From: Lentzea jiangxiensis
GTDB lineage: Bacteria > Actinomycetota > Actinomycetes > Mycobacteriales > Pseudonocardiaceae
Length of the DNA: 64,000 bases
Assembly (NCBI RefSeq): GCF_900104175.1
Contig: NZ_FNIX01000023.1
Coordinates: 42,017-106,016 of the forward strand
Direction of reading: 5' to 3'
In this document: piece after piece, positions 17,015 through 26,187 of the stretch
Numbering within the stretch: the stretch's first letter is position 1
How the letters are laid out: every line of letters begins with the position of its first letter
The notes under the pieces: generated by a model
Database searches by the model: none
Told to the model about the DNA's origin: nothing
Seen by the model: the letters and a program-made list of their open reading frames with translations, nothing else
Program-made: the position numbers and the translations under genes

Positions 17015-18205
17015 TCAGACTCGAAGTGGAAGCCGCTCTAGGGCGGTCACGTACGGGCTGGCCTGGAAGATCGGTCCGGCCATCGGGTCGATGGACATTT
17101 CCGGAAAGCGGTCGAGCAGGATGTTGAGTGCTACCTGGCTCTCCAGCCTTGCGAGTGGCGCTCCCACGCAGAAGTGGATACCCCGTCCGAAAGTGAGGTG
17201 CGGATTGGGGTCACGTCGGACATCGAACGTATCCGGGCTGGTGAACTGCAGTGGATCGCGGTTGGCCGCGCCGATGCAGACGGCGACCATCTGGTCGGCT
17301 GGAATGGTGATTCCACCCACGGTCGTCTCGACGTTGGTGACCCGTCCCATCTCGGGAAAGGGCGTGAGGTAGCGCATGGACTCCTCGATGGCACCGCGGA
17401 CCAGTGATCGGTCGTCACGAACCTCCTGCAGCACGCCTGAATGTGCGAGCAGGCAGAACACCGCGTTCCCGAGCACCATGGTCGTCGTGATGTGGCCGTT
17501 CACCAGGAGTACGTTCGCGAAGTTCGCGACTTCGGTGTCGGACAAGCGCACGCCGTCGACCTCCGCCGACACCAACGTGCTCAAGAGGTCGTTTCGCGGA
17601 CGCTTACGTCGTTCGGCGGCGTGCTCGCCGATGTAGTCACGCAGGTGCTGCATCTGTTGCATAGCCCGCTGCAGAATCCGATCCTGTCGTTCGTCGGCTT
17701 CGAGATGCGAGAACTCGTGGGACTCCTCGGTCATCGCGTCCACCCACTGCTTGAACAGGTTCCGGTCGCTCGACGGGACTCCCAGCATCTCGGCGATCAC
17801 GATCACCGGTAGCGGGTAGGCGAGCTGGTCGACCAGCTCCAAGCCACCGGCGGGGTCAACCGAGTCGAGCAGCTCGTGCGTCAACTCGGCGACCCGCGGT
17901 TCGAGATCCGCGACGACCTTCGGAGTGAACGCGTGGTTCACCAGCTTGCGCAGCCTGCCGTGGTCCGGAGGATCCATCTCCAGCAGGTTGCCCTCGTAGA
18001 AGTCCATCTCGATCCCCGCCATGCGGCCGGTGTGCGACGAGTAGGTAGTCGGGTCCGCCAGGACCTGCACACACTCCTGGTAGCCGTAGATCCGCCACAC
18101 ACCGGTACGGCTCGTGAACTCCACAGTCGACTCCGGCTGCTTCCCGTGGAGCCAGAAATGCCTTTCATCGAAATTCCACTGTGCGGACACAGGGATCTGC
18201 GACAT
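17015..18205 (-). CDS. Cytochrome P450 (P450-1)
   Basis: 396 residues, a complete class I bacterial P450. It has the EESMRYLTPF helix K (ExxR), a GVHFC-type heme loop FGRGIHFCVGAPLARLE with the Cys ligand, and an I-helix NGHITTTMVLGN. The usual acidic residue before the catalytic Thr is replaced by Ile, a variant I recall from EryK-like enzymes. The second ATG at 18205 is chosen because AGGAG is better spaced for it than for the preceding ATG. It is divergent from P450-2, with the 18-bp palindrome in the shared promoter, and is followed by the membrane acyltransferase. It is closely similar to P450-3 (both have an MDPP-x-HG-RLRK/KLRR segment). Substrate unknown; peptide tailoring or amino-acid hydroxylation. 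Confidence 0.9.
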   Translation of the reverse strand: MSQIPVSAQWNFDERHFWLHGKQPESTVEFTSRTGVWRIYGYQECVQVLADPTTYSSHTGRMAGIEMDFYEGNLLEMDPPDHGRLRKLVNHAFTPKVVADLEPRVAELTHELLDSVDPAGGLELVDQLAYPLPVIVIAEMLGVPSSDRNLFKQWVDAMTEESHEFSHLEADERQDRILQRAMQQMQHLRDYIGEHAAERRKRPRNDLLSTLVSAEVDGVRLSDTEVANFANVLLVNGHITTTMVLGNAVFCLLAHSGVLQEVRDDRSLVRGAIEESMRYLTPFPEMGRVTNVETTVGGITIPADQMVAVCIGAANRDPLQFTSPDTFDVRRDPNPHLTFGRGIHFCVGAPLARLESQVALNILLDRFPEMSIDPMAGPIFQASPYVTALERLPLRV

Positions 18206-18417
18206 CATCTCTCCTTTTGCACCCGGGACGCGGTGCGGACTCGCTGACGGACGCCTGCATACCTCACCGGCGCGGCCCTCGGCTCCGATCATGGTTGCCG
18301 AAGTCGTTGCAGGGCAACGCCTGGAAGTCCATCAGCGTCATTGCGGTGGATCAACTGTCGTGGGCATGATGGCCGCACCGTTGGTGGCGGACGCAACGCC
18401 GGAATGTGGTTCTTCGC

Positions 18418-18435
18418 TGTCCTGTTGACAGGACA
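18418..18435. promoter_or_regulatory. Palindromic operator, site 1 (between divergent P450 genes)
   Basis: TGTCCTGTTGACAGGACA: two 8-bp arms, fully complementary, with a 2-bp centre. It lies in the 304-bp divergent intergenic region between P450-1 and P450-2, 75 bp upstream of the P450-2 start. It is the best copy of a motif found at five cluster positions. Confidence 0.75.
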
Positions 18436-18509
18436 ACGCGGATGAACTGATCACGCTGCGACCATGCGGTGTCGCGCGCTCATCGTGATGACCTTTGAGG
18501 AGTGGATGC

Positions 18510-19703
18510 ATGACTGACCTGCCCGCCTCCTGGAAGCTGCATCCGGAACACTTCTGGTTGCGCAACATCCACCGGGAGAAGTCCGTCGACTTCGATGCAT
18601 CGATCGGGCTGTGGAACGTGTCCGGATACGAGGATGCAACGCGCATTCTCAACGACCACGAGACTTTCTCGTCCAACACCTCGCGGCTGGTGGAGCTCGA
18701 CGCAGGAGAGAACCCCTACAGCGACGGGAATCTCATGCAGATGGACCCGCCGCGCCACACCAGCCTGCGTCGTCTCGTGTCGAGCGCCTTCAGCACCAAG
18801 ACCGTGCGGGCACTCGAGCCCAGGGTCGAGAAGCTCGCGCACGACCTCCTCGACGCTGTCGACGGTCCGGAGATGGAGCTGGTCTCCGACCTCGCCTACC
18901 CGCTGCCGGTCATCGTGATCGCGGAACTGCTGGGCGTGCCGGCGACCGACCGTGACCTCTTCAAGGGCTGGGTCGACAAGATGCTCGAGAGCAGTGGCCA
19001 GTTCTCGTTGGTGGACCGGCAGGAGGAACAAGCCCAGGAGTTCCGCGAGCAGCTCGACGCCATCCGGCCGCTCTACGACTACCTCAACGACCACATTGCT
19101 CAGAGACGACGCAAGCCGAGCGAGGACCTCTTGTCCCAGCTCGTGCTGGCCGAGGTCGACGGCGAGAAGCTGACCGACAACCAGATCGTCAACTTCGCCA
19201 ACATCGTCCTGTTCGCGGGTCACCTCACCAGCACGATGCTGCTCGGCAACACCGTGCTGTGCCTCGACGTGGTGCCTGGTCTCGCCGAACACGTGCGGGC
19301 GGACCGCGGTCTGCTGACACCCGCCATGGAAGAATCGCTGCGATTCTTCAGCCCTTTCTCACTGGCCTACCGTGCGACGACCAGTGATGTCGAACTGGGC
19401 GGCGTCGCCATCCCCAAGGATTCGATGGTCCGCGTGTGGATCGCGGCGGCCAACCGCGACCCGCACCAGTTCGCCAACCCGGACGAGTTCGAGCTTCTCC
19501 GCAACACCGCGTCGCACATCGCGTTCGGCCGCGGCGTCCACTTCTGCATCGGGGCGCTTCTGGCACGACTGGAGGGGCAGGTCACCCTGAACATCCTGCT
19601 CGATCGCTTCCCGAAGCTCGCAACCCTGCCCGACAAGCCACCGACGTTCTCACACTCCGCGGAAATCTGCGGCGTCCAGTCCCTCCCGTTGCGAGTCCGA
19701 TGA
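18510..19703 (+). CDS. Cytochrome P450 (P450-2)
   Basis: 397 residues from the ATG at 18510, which has AGGAG 7 nt upstream. Heme loop FGRGVHFCIGALLARLE, helix K MEESLRFFSPF, I-helix AGHLTSTMLLGN: the acid residue before the Thr is again replaced, here by Leu. Overall sequence is related to P450-1 and P450-3 but more distant. Its stop overlaps the start of the branched-chain-type aminotransferase (ATGA), so the two act from one message. That coupling hints at a precursor amino-acid step rather than late tailoring. Alternative role: beta-hydroxylation of carrier-bound tryptophan for the chromophore. Confidence 0.9.
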   Translation: MTDLPASWKLHPEHFWLRNIHREKSVDFDASIGLWNVSGYEDATRILNDHETFSSNTSRLVELDAGENPYSDGNLMQMDPPRHTSLRRLVSSAFSTKTVRALEPRVEKLAHDLLDAVDGPEMELVSDLAYPLPVIVIAELLGVPATDRDLFKGWVDKMLESSGQFSLVDRQEEQAQEFREQLDAIRPLYDYLNDHIAQRRRKPSEDLLSQLVLAEVDGEKLTDNQIVNFANIVLFAGHLTSTMLLGNTVLCLDVVPGLAEHVRADRGLLTPAMEESLRFFSPFSLAYRATTSDVELGGVAIPKDSMVRVWIAAANRDPHQFANPDEFELLRNTASHIAFGRGVHFCIGALLARLEGQVTLNILLDRFPKLATLPDKPPTFSHSAEICGVQSLPLRVR

Positions 19704-20800
19704 CCATACATGCGGGCACCGACTGGATTCGAGAGTTCGCAGCGACATCGCGTTTGTCCGACGTGCAGGTGCGGGAGCTGGCGGATACCGCTGGGTTCGG
19801 GGAGACGTTCACCGACCACATGGTGACCGCGCGCTGGAGTGCCGACGACGGCTGGCACGATCCCAGAGTCCTGCCACGGCGGCCGATGACCGTCGATCCT
19901 GCGATGGTCGGCCTGCACTACGGACAAGTCGTGTTCGAGGGCTTGAAGGTGTACCGCACCCCGGAGGGGGGCGCTGCGGGATTCCGTCTGGCCGAGCACT
20001 GCCGGCGTCTCGCGAGATCCGCTTCCAGGTTCGCCATTCCCGAGTTTCCGGAAGACCTGTTTCTGGAGTCGATCACGGAGCTCGTACGAGCGGACTCGCG
20101 TTGGCTGCCTTCGATCTGCGGACGCGCACTCTACCTTCGGCCAACCCTACTGGGCACCGAGACAACGCTGGCGTTGCGCCCATCTGCGACCTACAGCTAT
20201 CTGTTGCTCGCCTTTCCCACGGGTTCGTTCTTCGGCTCAGTTGCCGAGTCAGTGTCGGTGTGGGCCACACACCGGTACAGCAGGGCGGCACCAGGAGGTA
20301 CAGGAGCGGCCAAGTGTGCGGGCAACTACGCCGCGTCGTTCCTGGCGCAGCAGGAGGCGAGGGAACGCGGCTGCCACCAGGTCCTCTGGCTCGACGCCGT
20401 GGAGCGGCAGTGGATAGAGGAGATGGGTGGCATGAACGTGTTCTGGGTGTGCGCCGATGGAAGCCTGGTCACGCCGCCGCTCACCGGGACGGTGCTGGAA
20501 GGAGTCACGCGCGACAGCATCATGGTTCTCGCCCGCCGCCGGGGTATCTCCGTGCGTGAGAAACGGGTGGGACTCGCCGACTTCCTCGCCGACGTGACGG
20601 CCGGTCGAATCACGGAGGCGTTCGCCTGCGGTACCGCCGCCGCGATCACGCCGATCCGCAAGGTGGCATCAGACATCGGTAGTTGCGACCTCGGTGGCGG
20701 ACTCGCCGGTCCGATCACGCACCTGCTGAGGTCGGACCTGACGGCGATCCACCACGGGACATCGGGCCGACCGGAACGGTGGATGACCACGTTGCTGTAA
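19700..20800 (+). CDS. Class IV (branched-chain-type) PLP aminotransferase
   Basis: 366 residues of the IlvE/BCAT fold. Landmarks are LHYGQVVFEGLKVYR (FEG-K-Y region), GAAKCAGNYAAS with the expected PLP Lys in the TGAAKCAGNYA segment, EEMGGMNVFWV, and a C-terminal PPLTGTVLEGVTRDS. BCATs interconvert Val/Leu/Ile with their keto acids. The start overlaps the P450-2 stop. In this cluster it could supply Val or an unusual branched amino acid for the fifth module, or transaminate a P450-2 product. It is distinct from the class I aminotransferase at 29189. The next gene is convergent. Confidence 0.85.
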   Translation: MTIHAGTDWIREFAATSRLSDVQVRELADTAGFGETFTDHMVTARWSADDGWHDPRVLPRRPMTVDPAMVGLHYGQVVFEGLKVYRTPEGGAAGFRLAEHCRRLARSASRFAIPEFPEDLFLESITELVRADSRWLPSICGRALYLRPTLLGTETTLALRPSATYSYLLLAFPTGSFFGSVAESVSVWATHRYSRAAPGGTGAAKCAGNYAASFLAQQEARERGCHQVLWLDAVERQWIEEMGGMNVFWVCADGSLVTPPLTGTVLEGVTRDSIMVLARRRGISVREKRVGLADFLADVTAGRITEAFACGTAAAITPIRKVASDIGSCDLGGGLAGPITHLLRSDLTAIHHGTSGRPERWMTTLL

Positions 20801-20848
20801 GCGGAATGCGGCGCCGCGGCGATGCGCGGCCGCCCAGCCACCGCGAGC

Positions 20849-20911
20849 CGAACGGTGAACTGGCCTGTCAGCCGAAACGCCGGCACGTCGAGCAGGCCGG
20901 TTCACCGTTCG
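20849..20911. terminator. Bidirectional terminator between aminotransferase and P450-3
   Basis: 19-bp arms 20849-20867 and 20893-20911, complementary except one position that can form G-U, between two convergent genes. Confidence 0.55.
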
Positions 20912-20944
20912 AGCGAAGACTCCGCAGGAGTCCGGACGTGCTGG

Positions 20945-22132
20945 TCAGTTCAGCAGTACCGGCAAAGCGCTGAGCCCGGTCACGTAGGGGCTCGACTGGA
21001 ACACCGGAGGCGCCTCCGGTGTCGTGCGGATGCCGGGAAATCGCTGGTATAGCTCGGTCATCGCCACCTTCGCCTCCAAGCGGGCGAGCGGTGCGCCGAG
21101 ACAGAAGTGGATGCCCCTGCCGAACGCCAGGTGAGGATTCGGATCCCTGGTGATGTCGAACGTGTGGGGATCGGGGAAAACCGATGGGTCGCGGTTCGCC
21201 GCCCCGACCCAGATCTGCACCAGCTGGCCGGCCGGGATTCGCAGGTCACCGAGCGAGGCTTCCGAGGTCGTCGCTCGTCCCTGAACCGGAGCGGGCGTCA
21301 GATATCGCAGTGCCTCCTCGATCGCCGCCGGAAAACCGGCAGCAGGGTCCGCGAGCACCCTGTGCAGTGCATCAGGATGATTGTCCAGGAGGAGCACGGT
21401 GTTGGACAGCAACAAAGTCGTCGTGATGTGACCGTTGCCCAGCAGCACGTTCGCGAACGTCGCGACTTCTCGATCGCTCAGCCGCTGACCGTCGACCTCC
21501 GCTTGCACCAAGCCGGTGATCAGGTCGTCACGCGGACTGGTACGGCGTTCGACGACATGCTGCAAGATGTATTCCTGCAGGTATCGCATTTGTTCGAGCG
21601 CATGTTCCATGACCTCGTCTTGCGTCCCCGAGACCTCGGCCACGGAGAACTCGTGTGTGCTGGCCGTCATCGCGTCGACCCACTTCTTGAAGAGGGTCTG
21701 GTCGGACGCCGGGATTCCCAGTAGCTCCGCGATGACCGTCACGGGCAAGGGATAGGCCAGATCCGTCACGAGGTCAGCGGTGGTGCGGCAGTCCATCTCG
21801 TCGAGCAACTGCCGAGTGATCTGACGGATCCGAGGCTCCAGGCCGGCCACGACCTTCGGAGTGAAGGCGTGGCTCGCCAGGCGCCGCAGCTTCCCGTGGG
21901 CAGGCGGATCCATCTCGACGAGATTTCCTTCTGAGAACTCACTCTCGACCCCGAGCGCGAGGCTCGTGTTGGAGGAGTACGTCGTGGTGTCCGCGAACAC
22001 CTTCGTGGCTTCGCGGTGGCCGAACACTCGCCACAGTCCAGTCTGCTCGTCGAAGTCCACGGGACGGTCGGGGAACTCCCCGTGCAGCCAGCGTTGGCGG
22101 GAGTTCAGATTCCATTGCGGAGATGTCGTCAT
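20945..22132 (-). CDS. Cytochrome P450 (P450-3)
   Basis: 395 residues starting MTTSPQWNLNSRQRWLHGEF at the ATG at 22132; the longer open frame to 22387 covers the promoter region and is rejected. Heme loop FGRGIHFCLGAPLARLE, helix K IEEALRYLTPA, I-helix NGHITTTLLLSN, so Ile again replaces the acid. It is closely similar to P450-1 throughout, suggesting duplication. It is divergent from the AMP ligase. Likely acts on the peptide or a building block. Confidence 0.9.
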   Translation of the reverse strand: MTTSPQWNLNSRQRWLHGEFPDRPVDFDEQTGLWRVFGHREATKVFADTTTYSSNTSLALGVESEFSEGNLVEMDPPAHGKLRRLASHAFTPKVVAGLEPRIRQITRQLLDEMDCRTTADLVTDLAYPLPVTVIAELLGIPASDQTLFKKWVDAMTASTHEFSVAEVSGTQDEVMEHALEQMRYLQEYILQHVVERRTSPRDDLITGLVQAEVDGQRLSDREVATFANVLLGNGHITTTLLLSNTVLLLDNHPDALHRVLADPAAGFPAAIEEALRYLTPAPVQGRATTSEASLGDLRIPAGQLVQIWVGAANRDPSVFPDPHTFDITRDPNPHLAFGRGIHFCLGAPLARLEAKVAMTELYQRFPGIRTTPEAPPVFQSSPYVTGLSALPVLLN

Positions 22133-22324
22133 GGCCGTCCTAATCGACACGGGAGAACGGATCGTCTGGACGGTACAAGCATCTTTCCGTGCGGGTCCAG
22201 GTTCTGGATCACAACCTTCCTGTGTGGCAACGAATCTTTCTGCCGTCTGTCGCGGTGTGGTCTGCCGGATCCTGTGATCGGCATCCTCGGAACCAACCGC
22301 ACCCGGAGGAACGGAGGCGTGCTC

Positions 22325-23926
22325 GTGCTCGATGGTTTCGTACCTTGGCCGCTCGAGGTCGTTGTGAACTACATCCGAAGTGGACATTGGGAAGACAGGA
22401 CGCTTCCCGACGTCCTGCTGGCGGCGTGTGCGCAGAACAGCTCACGAACCGCGTTGGTGAGAGGGGATGACCGCATCACCTACGCCGAGCTGGAGCGCGA
22501 GTCGGCTGGGCTGGCGGTGTTGTTCCAGCGCCACCGGATCCGTCCGCTGGACAGAGTGGTGCTCCAACTGCCCAACACGCCTCGTTTCGTGACGACATTG
22601 CTGGCGTTGCTGCGGATCGGCGCCATTCCGGTCCTGGCTCTGCCAGGACATCGCCACAACGAGCTCACGCAGCTCGCGGACCGGTCAGGCGCCGTTGCGT
22701 GTGTCGTGCCCGATCGCCATGAAGGCTTCGATCACGGTGAGTTGGCTCGATCGGTGCTCGCAGAGGTGAATTCGGTCCGCCACGTGTTCGTCGACGGCGA
22801 GCCGGCGGGCTCGACGCAGCTCGAACCGGACTTCGGACCTGATCCTGCGCCCGTCGAGATCGATCCGACCGACCCCGCCCTGTTCCTGCTGTCCGGTGGC
22901 ACGACCGGGGTGCCCAAGCTGATCCCGCGGACCCATCAGGACTACCTGTGCGGTATCCGTGCCTCGTCGGCCGCGTTGCTCGACCATCTTGATCCCGTCT
23001 ACCTGGCGGTGAACCCGGTAGCGCACACCGCAGCACTGGGATGCCCAGGAGTGCTGGGCACGCTGCTGGCGGGTGGCACGGCGGTGCTGGCCACCACTCG
23101 TCGCCCCGCGGAGCTGTTCGAGTTGATCGAACGCGAACGCGTCTCGCTGACCACCTTGGTGCCACCGCTCGTCCGCACCTGGGTCGACGCCGCGCGCAAG
23201 CAGACGGTGAGCTTGCCGCGCCTGATGCTCCAGGTCGGCAGTGCCAAATTCGGTATGACGGAAGCCCGCGAAGCCCGCAAGTTGCTGGGCTGCTCGATGA
23301 GCAACTGGTTCGGTGTGGGTGAAGGGATGATGACCTGGCACCGGGTGGAGAACGACTCCGGGGACACCGGGGGGGAAGGTCGTCCGCTGCTGAGCGCCGA
23401 CGAGATCGTCGTGGTGGACGAGCACGACAACCCGTTGCCGCCGGGACGTGAAGGTGCGCTGCTCGTTCGCGGCCCGTACACCATCCGCGCCTACTTCAGG
23501 GCACCTGAAATCAACGCCGACTCGTTCACGTCGAGCGGATTCTTCCGCACCGGTGATCTCGCGCGGATCAACGCCGACGGCGAGCTGGACGTCCTCGGGC
23601 GGATCAAGGACATCGTCAACCGCGGTGGCAACAAGGTCCCCGTAGAGGAGGTCGAGCACTACCTGTTGACGTACCCAGGGGTGATCGACGCCGCAGTGTT
23701 CGGTGTACCGGATGCTGTGCTCGGCGAGCGCACACACGCTCACGTGGTGATGAACACCGAGCGGCCCGAACCTGGAGCGATCAAGCGTCATCTGCGCGCG
23801 CGAGGGCTGGCCACCTACAAGATCCCCGACCGAGTGGTGTTCGCCGCGCAACTGCCGAGAACTCCGGTCGGAAAGCTGGACCGCCGGGCACTCGCGGCCG
23901 AGTCGGCCGGAGCCAGAGCGAAGTGA
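22325..23926 (+). CDS. Aryl-acid AMP ligase (quinoline-carboxylate activating)
   Basis: 533 residues of the DhbE/EntE family, which activates aryl carboxylates as acyl-AMP. The start is set at the GTG at 22325, giving MLDGFVPWPLE, like family members, with GGAGG 7 nt upstream. Motifs: P-loop LSGGTTGVPKLIPRTHQDY, GMMTWHR region, RTGDLARINADGELDVLGR, and catalytic Lys region VGKLDRRAL. No carrier domain is attached. In thiocoraline and triostin the homologue (TioJ, TrsA) activates the quinoline or quinoxaline starter; for triostin the acyl is passed to the fatty-acid synthase ACP (general knowledge). I infer 3-hydroxyquinaldic acid or a derivative here. Confidence 0.88.
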   Translation: MLDGFVPWPLEVVVNYIRSGHWEDRTLPDVLLAACAQNSSRTALVRGDDRITYAELERESAGLAVLFQRHRIRPLDRVVLQLPNTPRFVTTLLALLRIGAIPVLALPGHRHNELTQLADRSGAVACVVPDRHEGFDHGELARSVLAEVNSVRHVFVDGEPAGSTQLEPDFGPDPAPVEIDPTDPALFLLSGGTTGVPKLIPRTHQDYLCGIRASSAALLDHLDPVYLAVNPVAHTAALGCPGVLGTLLAGGTAVLATTRRPAELFELIERERVSLTTLVPPLVRTWVDAARKQTVSLPRLMLQVGSAKFGMTEAREARKLLGCSMSNWFGVGEGMMTWHRVENDSGDTGGEGRPLLSADEIVVVDEHDNPLPPGREGALLVRGPYTIRAYFRAPEINADSFTSSGFFRTGDLARINADGELDVLGRIKDIVNRGGNKVPVEEVEHYLLTYPGVIDAAVFGVPDAVLGERTHAHVVMNTERPEPGAIKRHLRARGLATYKIPDRVVFAAQLPRTPVGKLDRRALAAESAGARAK

Positions 23927-23929
23927 CGC

Positions 23930-23947
23930 CGTCCTGTCGACGGGACC
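23930..23947. promoter_or_regulatory. Palindromic operator-like site 2 (upstream of lysine cyclodeaminase)
   Basis: CGTCCTGTCGACGGGACC: arms GTCCTGT and ACGGGAC, a weaker copy of the cluster motif, 3 bp after the AMP-ligase stop and 98 bp before the lysine cyclodeaminase start. Confidence 0.5.
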
Positions 23948-24045
23948 GAGTTGGTGTTGCTGATCTTGAAAGGTCGATCGAGGAGAGGCCAACCTGTGAT
24001 GAGGAAGAACTTTCGCACGTCGGCGCTACGAGGTGGGAGAGCCTA

Positions 24046-25137
24046 GTGCAGACGAGGGTGCTTGACCACGATGACATGGCGCGCATGGTGCACCTGGTCG
24101 GACGAGACGGCCTGATGCAGCGGATGATCTCCGCGCTCGGTGAGGCGCTCCGGGCTCTCGGCGCCGGCCTGCTCCAGGACTCGCCGCCGCGCAGCGGATT
24201 CCAGCGCGGCGGCGCGCTTCGTGGCGTGATCGAGACGATGCCTCACCGGGAACCGGGCGGCGGAGTGACGATCAAGACGGTGTCGTACAGCCCGGACAAC
24301 GTCGCGAGGCACCGGTTGCCCACGATCATGGGCACCATCGCCAGGGTGGAGGACAAAACGGGTCGCCTGCTGGCGCTCGCCGATGCCGGTCTGCTGACCG
24401 CACTGCGCACAGGTGCCGCCTCGGCGATCGCGACTCGGCTGCTCGCACACCCTGACGCCCACGTCGTAGGCATCGTGGGGGCCGGTGCCCAGGCTGTCAC
24501 CCAACTGCACGGCATTACCCAGGTGCTCGATGTGCGTGAGGTTCTCGTCCACGACATCAACCTGGGTACGGCAGCTGACTTCGCTCGCCGGGTCGCGTTC
24601 CTGAACCTCGACGTGAAGATGGCGGAACCGCGGGAAGTACTGGCTCGGGCAGAGGTGATCTGCACAGCCACCTCGGTGAAACCGGGAGAGGGGCCGGTGC
24701 TCCCGGATGGCGTGCACCAACCCCACCTGCACGTGAACTCCGTGGGAGCCGACGAGACCGGCAAGACGGAGTTGCCGGTGCCGCTGCTCCGCCGAGCCCT
24801 TGTCTGCGTGGACCACCGCGAACAGGCTCTCAAGGAAGGCGAATGCCAGCAGCTGTCCGAGCACGAGGTCGGTCCGAGCCTGGCAGAGCTCTGCGCCCAC
24901 CCTTCCCGAGCACTGAAGCACCGCGGCCGGCTGACCGTGTTCGACTCGACGGGCTTCGCGTTCGAGGACCACGTTGCCTTCGACGTGCTGATGGGCCTTG
25001 CGGACGAGCTGGGCGTGGGAACGAAACTGGCTCTGGAGGGACAGCCGGAGGACCTGCTCGACCCGTACTCGATCGCGGCGTTCCGGAGGACGAGCGGCGA
25101 CGGGCCGCGATCGGCGGACGCCTCGAGTTCGGTGTGA
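24046..25137 (+). CDS. Lysine cyclodeaminase (L-pipecolate synthase), RapL-like
   Basis: 363 residues of the ornithine-cyclodeaminase/mu-crystallin family, with NAD-binding VGIVGAGAQAVTQLHGITQV and family blocks IETMPHREPGGGVTIKTVSY and HLHVNSVGADETGKTELPVP. The last two are, from memory, close to RapL and related lysine cyclodeaminases that make L-pipecolic acid for rapamycin/FK506-type products. The GTG at 24046 (VQTRVLDHDD) matches the RapL start and has GGGAG 6 nt upstream; the longer frame to 23923 overlaps the previous gene. It should feed the second NRPS module. Ornithine cyclodeaminase (proline) is the alternative but fits less well. Confidence 0.85.
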   Translation: MQTRVLDHDDMARMVHLVGRDGLMQRMISALGEALRALGAGLLQDSPPRSGFQRGGALRGVIETMPHREPGGGVTIKTVSYSPDNVARHRLPTIMGTIARVEDKTGRLLALADAGLLTALRTGAASAIATRLLAHPDAHVVGIVGAGAQAVTQLHGITQVLDVREVLVHDINLGTAADFARRVAFLNLDVKMAEPREVLARAEVICTATSVKPGEGPVLPDGVHQPHLHVNSVGADETGKTELPVPLLRRALVCVDHREQALKEGECQQLSEHEVGPSLAELCAHPSRALKHRGRLTVFDSTGFAFEDHVAFDVLMGLADELGVGTKLALEGQPEDLLDPYSIAAFRRTSGDGPRSADASSSV

Positions 25138-25175
25138 CTCGATCTTCAGGGGTCACGTACAAGAGATGCGTCCCT

Positions 25176-25195
25176 ATGTAGTAGAACTGCTACAT
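25176..25195. promoter_or_regulatory. Palindrome in the ABC-transporter promoter
   Basis: ATGTAGTAGAACTGCTACAT: 9-bp arms with one mismatch and a 2-bp centre, 80 bp upstream of the ABC ATPase start. A candidate operator for the XRE regulator encoded at the end of that operon. Confidence 0.5.
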
Positions 25196-25275
25196 TAGTA
25201 GCGGGACTGCGACAGAGGTGAGGCGTGAAATGAAGCTGGATGCGTCGGGGATCGCGCGCGACGGGGGTGAATTCG

Positions 25276-26187
25276 ATGAGCTCTGCTGACCTTGTGGTCG
25301 ACGTCCACGACCTGCGGATGCGCTATGGCGACACCGATGTTCTGCGCGGGGTGACCCTGCGGATCGCGCGAGGGGAAGTCCTCACGCTGCTGGGACCCAA
25401 CGGCGCCGGGAAGACCACGACCTTGGAGATCCTCGAGGGGTTCCGCAAAAGATCGGCTGGAGACGTCCACGTCCTCGGCCGGGACCCGGAGCGGGCCGAC
25501 GAGGACTGGCGGGCGCGCATCGGGATCGTTCTGCAGTCCTGGCGTGACCACGGCAAGTGGCGCGTCGGCGAACTGCTCGACCATCTGGGCCGCTACTACT
25601 CGCCGTTCTCGAGCCCTGAACGTCCTCGTCCCTACGACACAGGCGAACTCCTGGAACTCGTCGGTCTCTCCAAGGTCGCGAACAGGACGGCGCAGCGGCT
25701 GTCCGGCGGTCAGCGCAGGAGACTCGACGTCGCGCTGAGCCTGGTCGGCCGGCCGGAACTGCTGTTCCTCGACGAGCCCACGGTGGGCTTCGACCCCGAG
25801 GCCCGGCAGGAGTTCCACGACGTGGTGCACAGACTGGCTGACCTGGACAACACCAGCATCCTGCTCACCACGCACGATCTGGACGAGGCGGAGAAGTTGT
25901 CCGATCGGACAGTGGTGCTCCTCGGTGGCCGGATCGTCGCCGACGGCAGCGCCGCTCAGCTGACCACGCAGGTGGCAGGACGCGCTGAAGTGCGGTACCG
26001 GTGCGGAGACCAGCAGCTGGTCCACTCGACCGACGATGTGACCGCGTACCTGCGCGACCTGCTTCGACAAGAACCCGAGGTCGAGATCTTGGAAGTCCGG
26101 CGTGCCAGCCTGGAGGACGTCTACCTGGAGATGGTGCGCGAATTCGACGCCGACCAGACCCCTGACCTGACGGTGGTGCCGTCATGA
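25276..26187 (+). CDS. ABC exporter ATP-binding protein (DrrA-type)
   Basis: 303 residues. Walker A LLGPNGAGKTTTLEILEGF, signature LSGGQRRRLDVALSL, Walker B LLFLDEPTVGFDPEA, H-loop LTTHDLDEAEKLSDR, plus a C-terminal extension typical of drug-export ATPases. ATG 25276 follows GGGGGTGA. Its stop overlaps the permease start, so the two form one transporter. Likely exports the depsipeptide and gives self-protection. Confidence 0.9.
   Translation: MSSADLVVDVHDLRMRYGDTDVLRGVTLRIARGEVLTLLGPNGAGKTTTLEILEGFRKRSAGDVHVLGRDPERADEDWRARIGIVLQSWRDHGKWRVGELLDHLGRYYSPFSSPERPRPYDTGELLELVGLSKVANRTAQRLSGGQRRRLDVALSLVGRPELLFLDEPTVGFDPEARQEFHDVVHRLADLDNTSILLTTHDLDEAEKLSDRTVVLLGGRIVADGSAAQLTTQVAGRAEVRYRCGDQQLVHSTDDVTAYLRDLLRQEPEVEILEVRRASLEDVYLEMVREFDADQTPDLTVVPS

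Noticed and set aside
22016..22324. N-terminal extension of the AMP ligase frame
   Set aside because: It lies in the divergent promoter and overlaps the P450-3 start; homologues begin at the LDGFVPWP segment.
22133..22387. N-terminal extension of the P450-3 frame
   Set aside because: 85 extra residues without P450 character; the ATG at 22132 gives normal length and matches P450-1.
22685..23992. 435-codon minus-strand frame
   Set aside because: Shadow of the AMP ligase gene.
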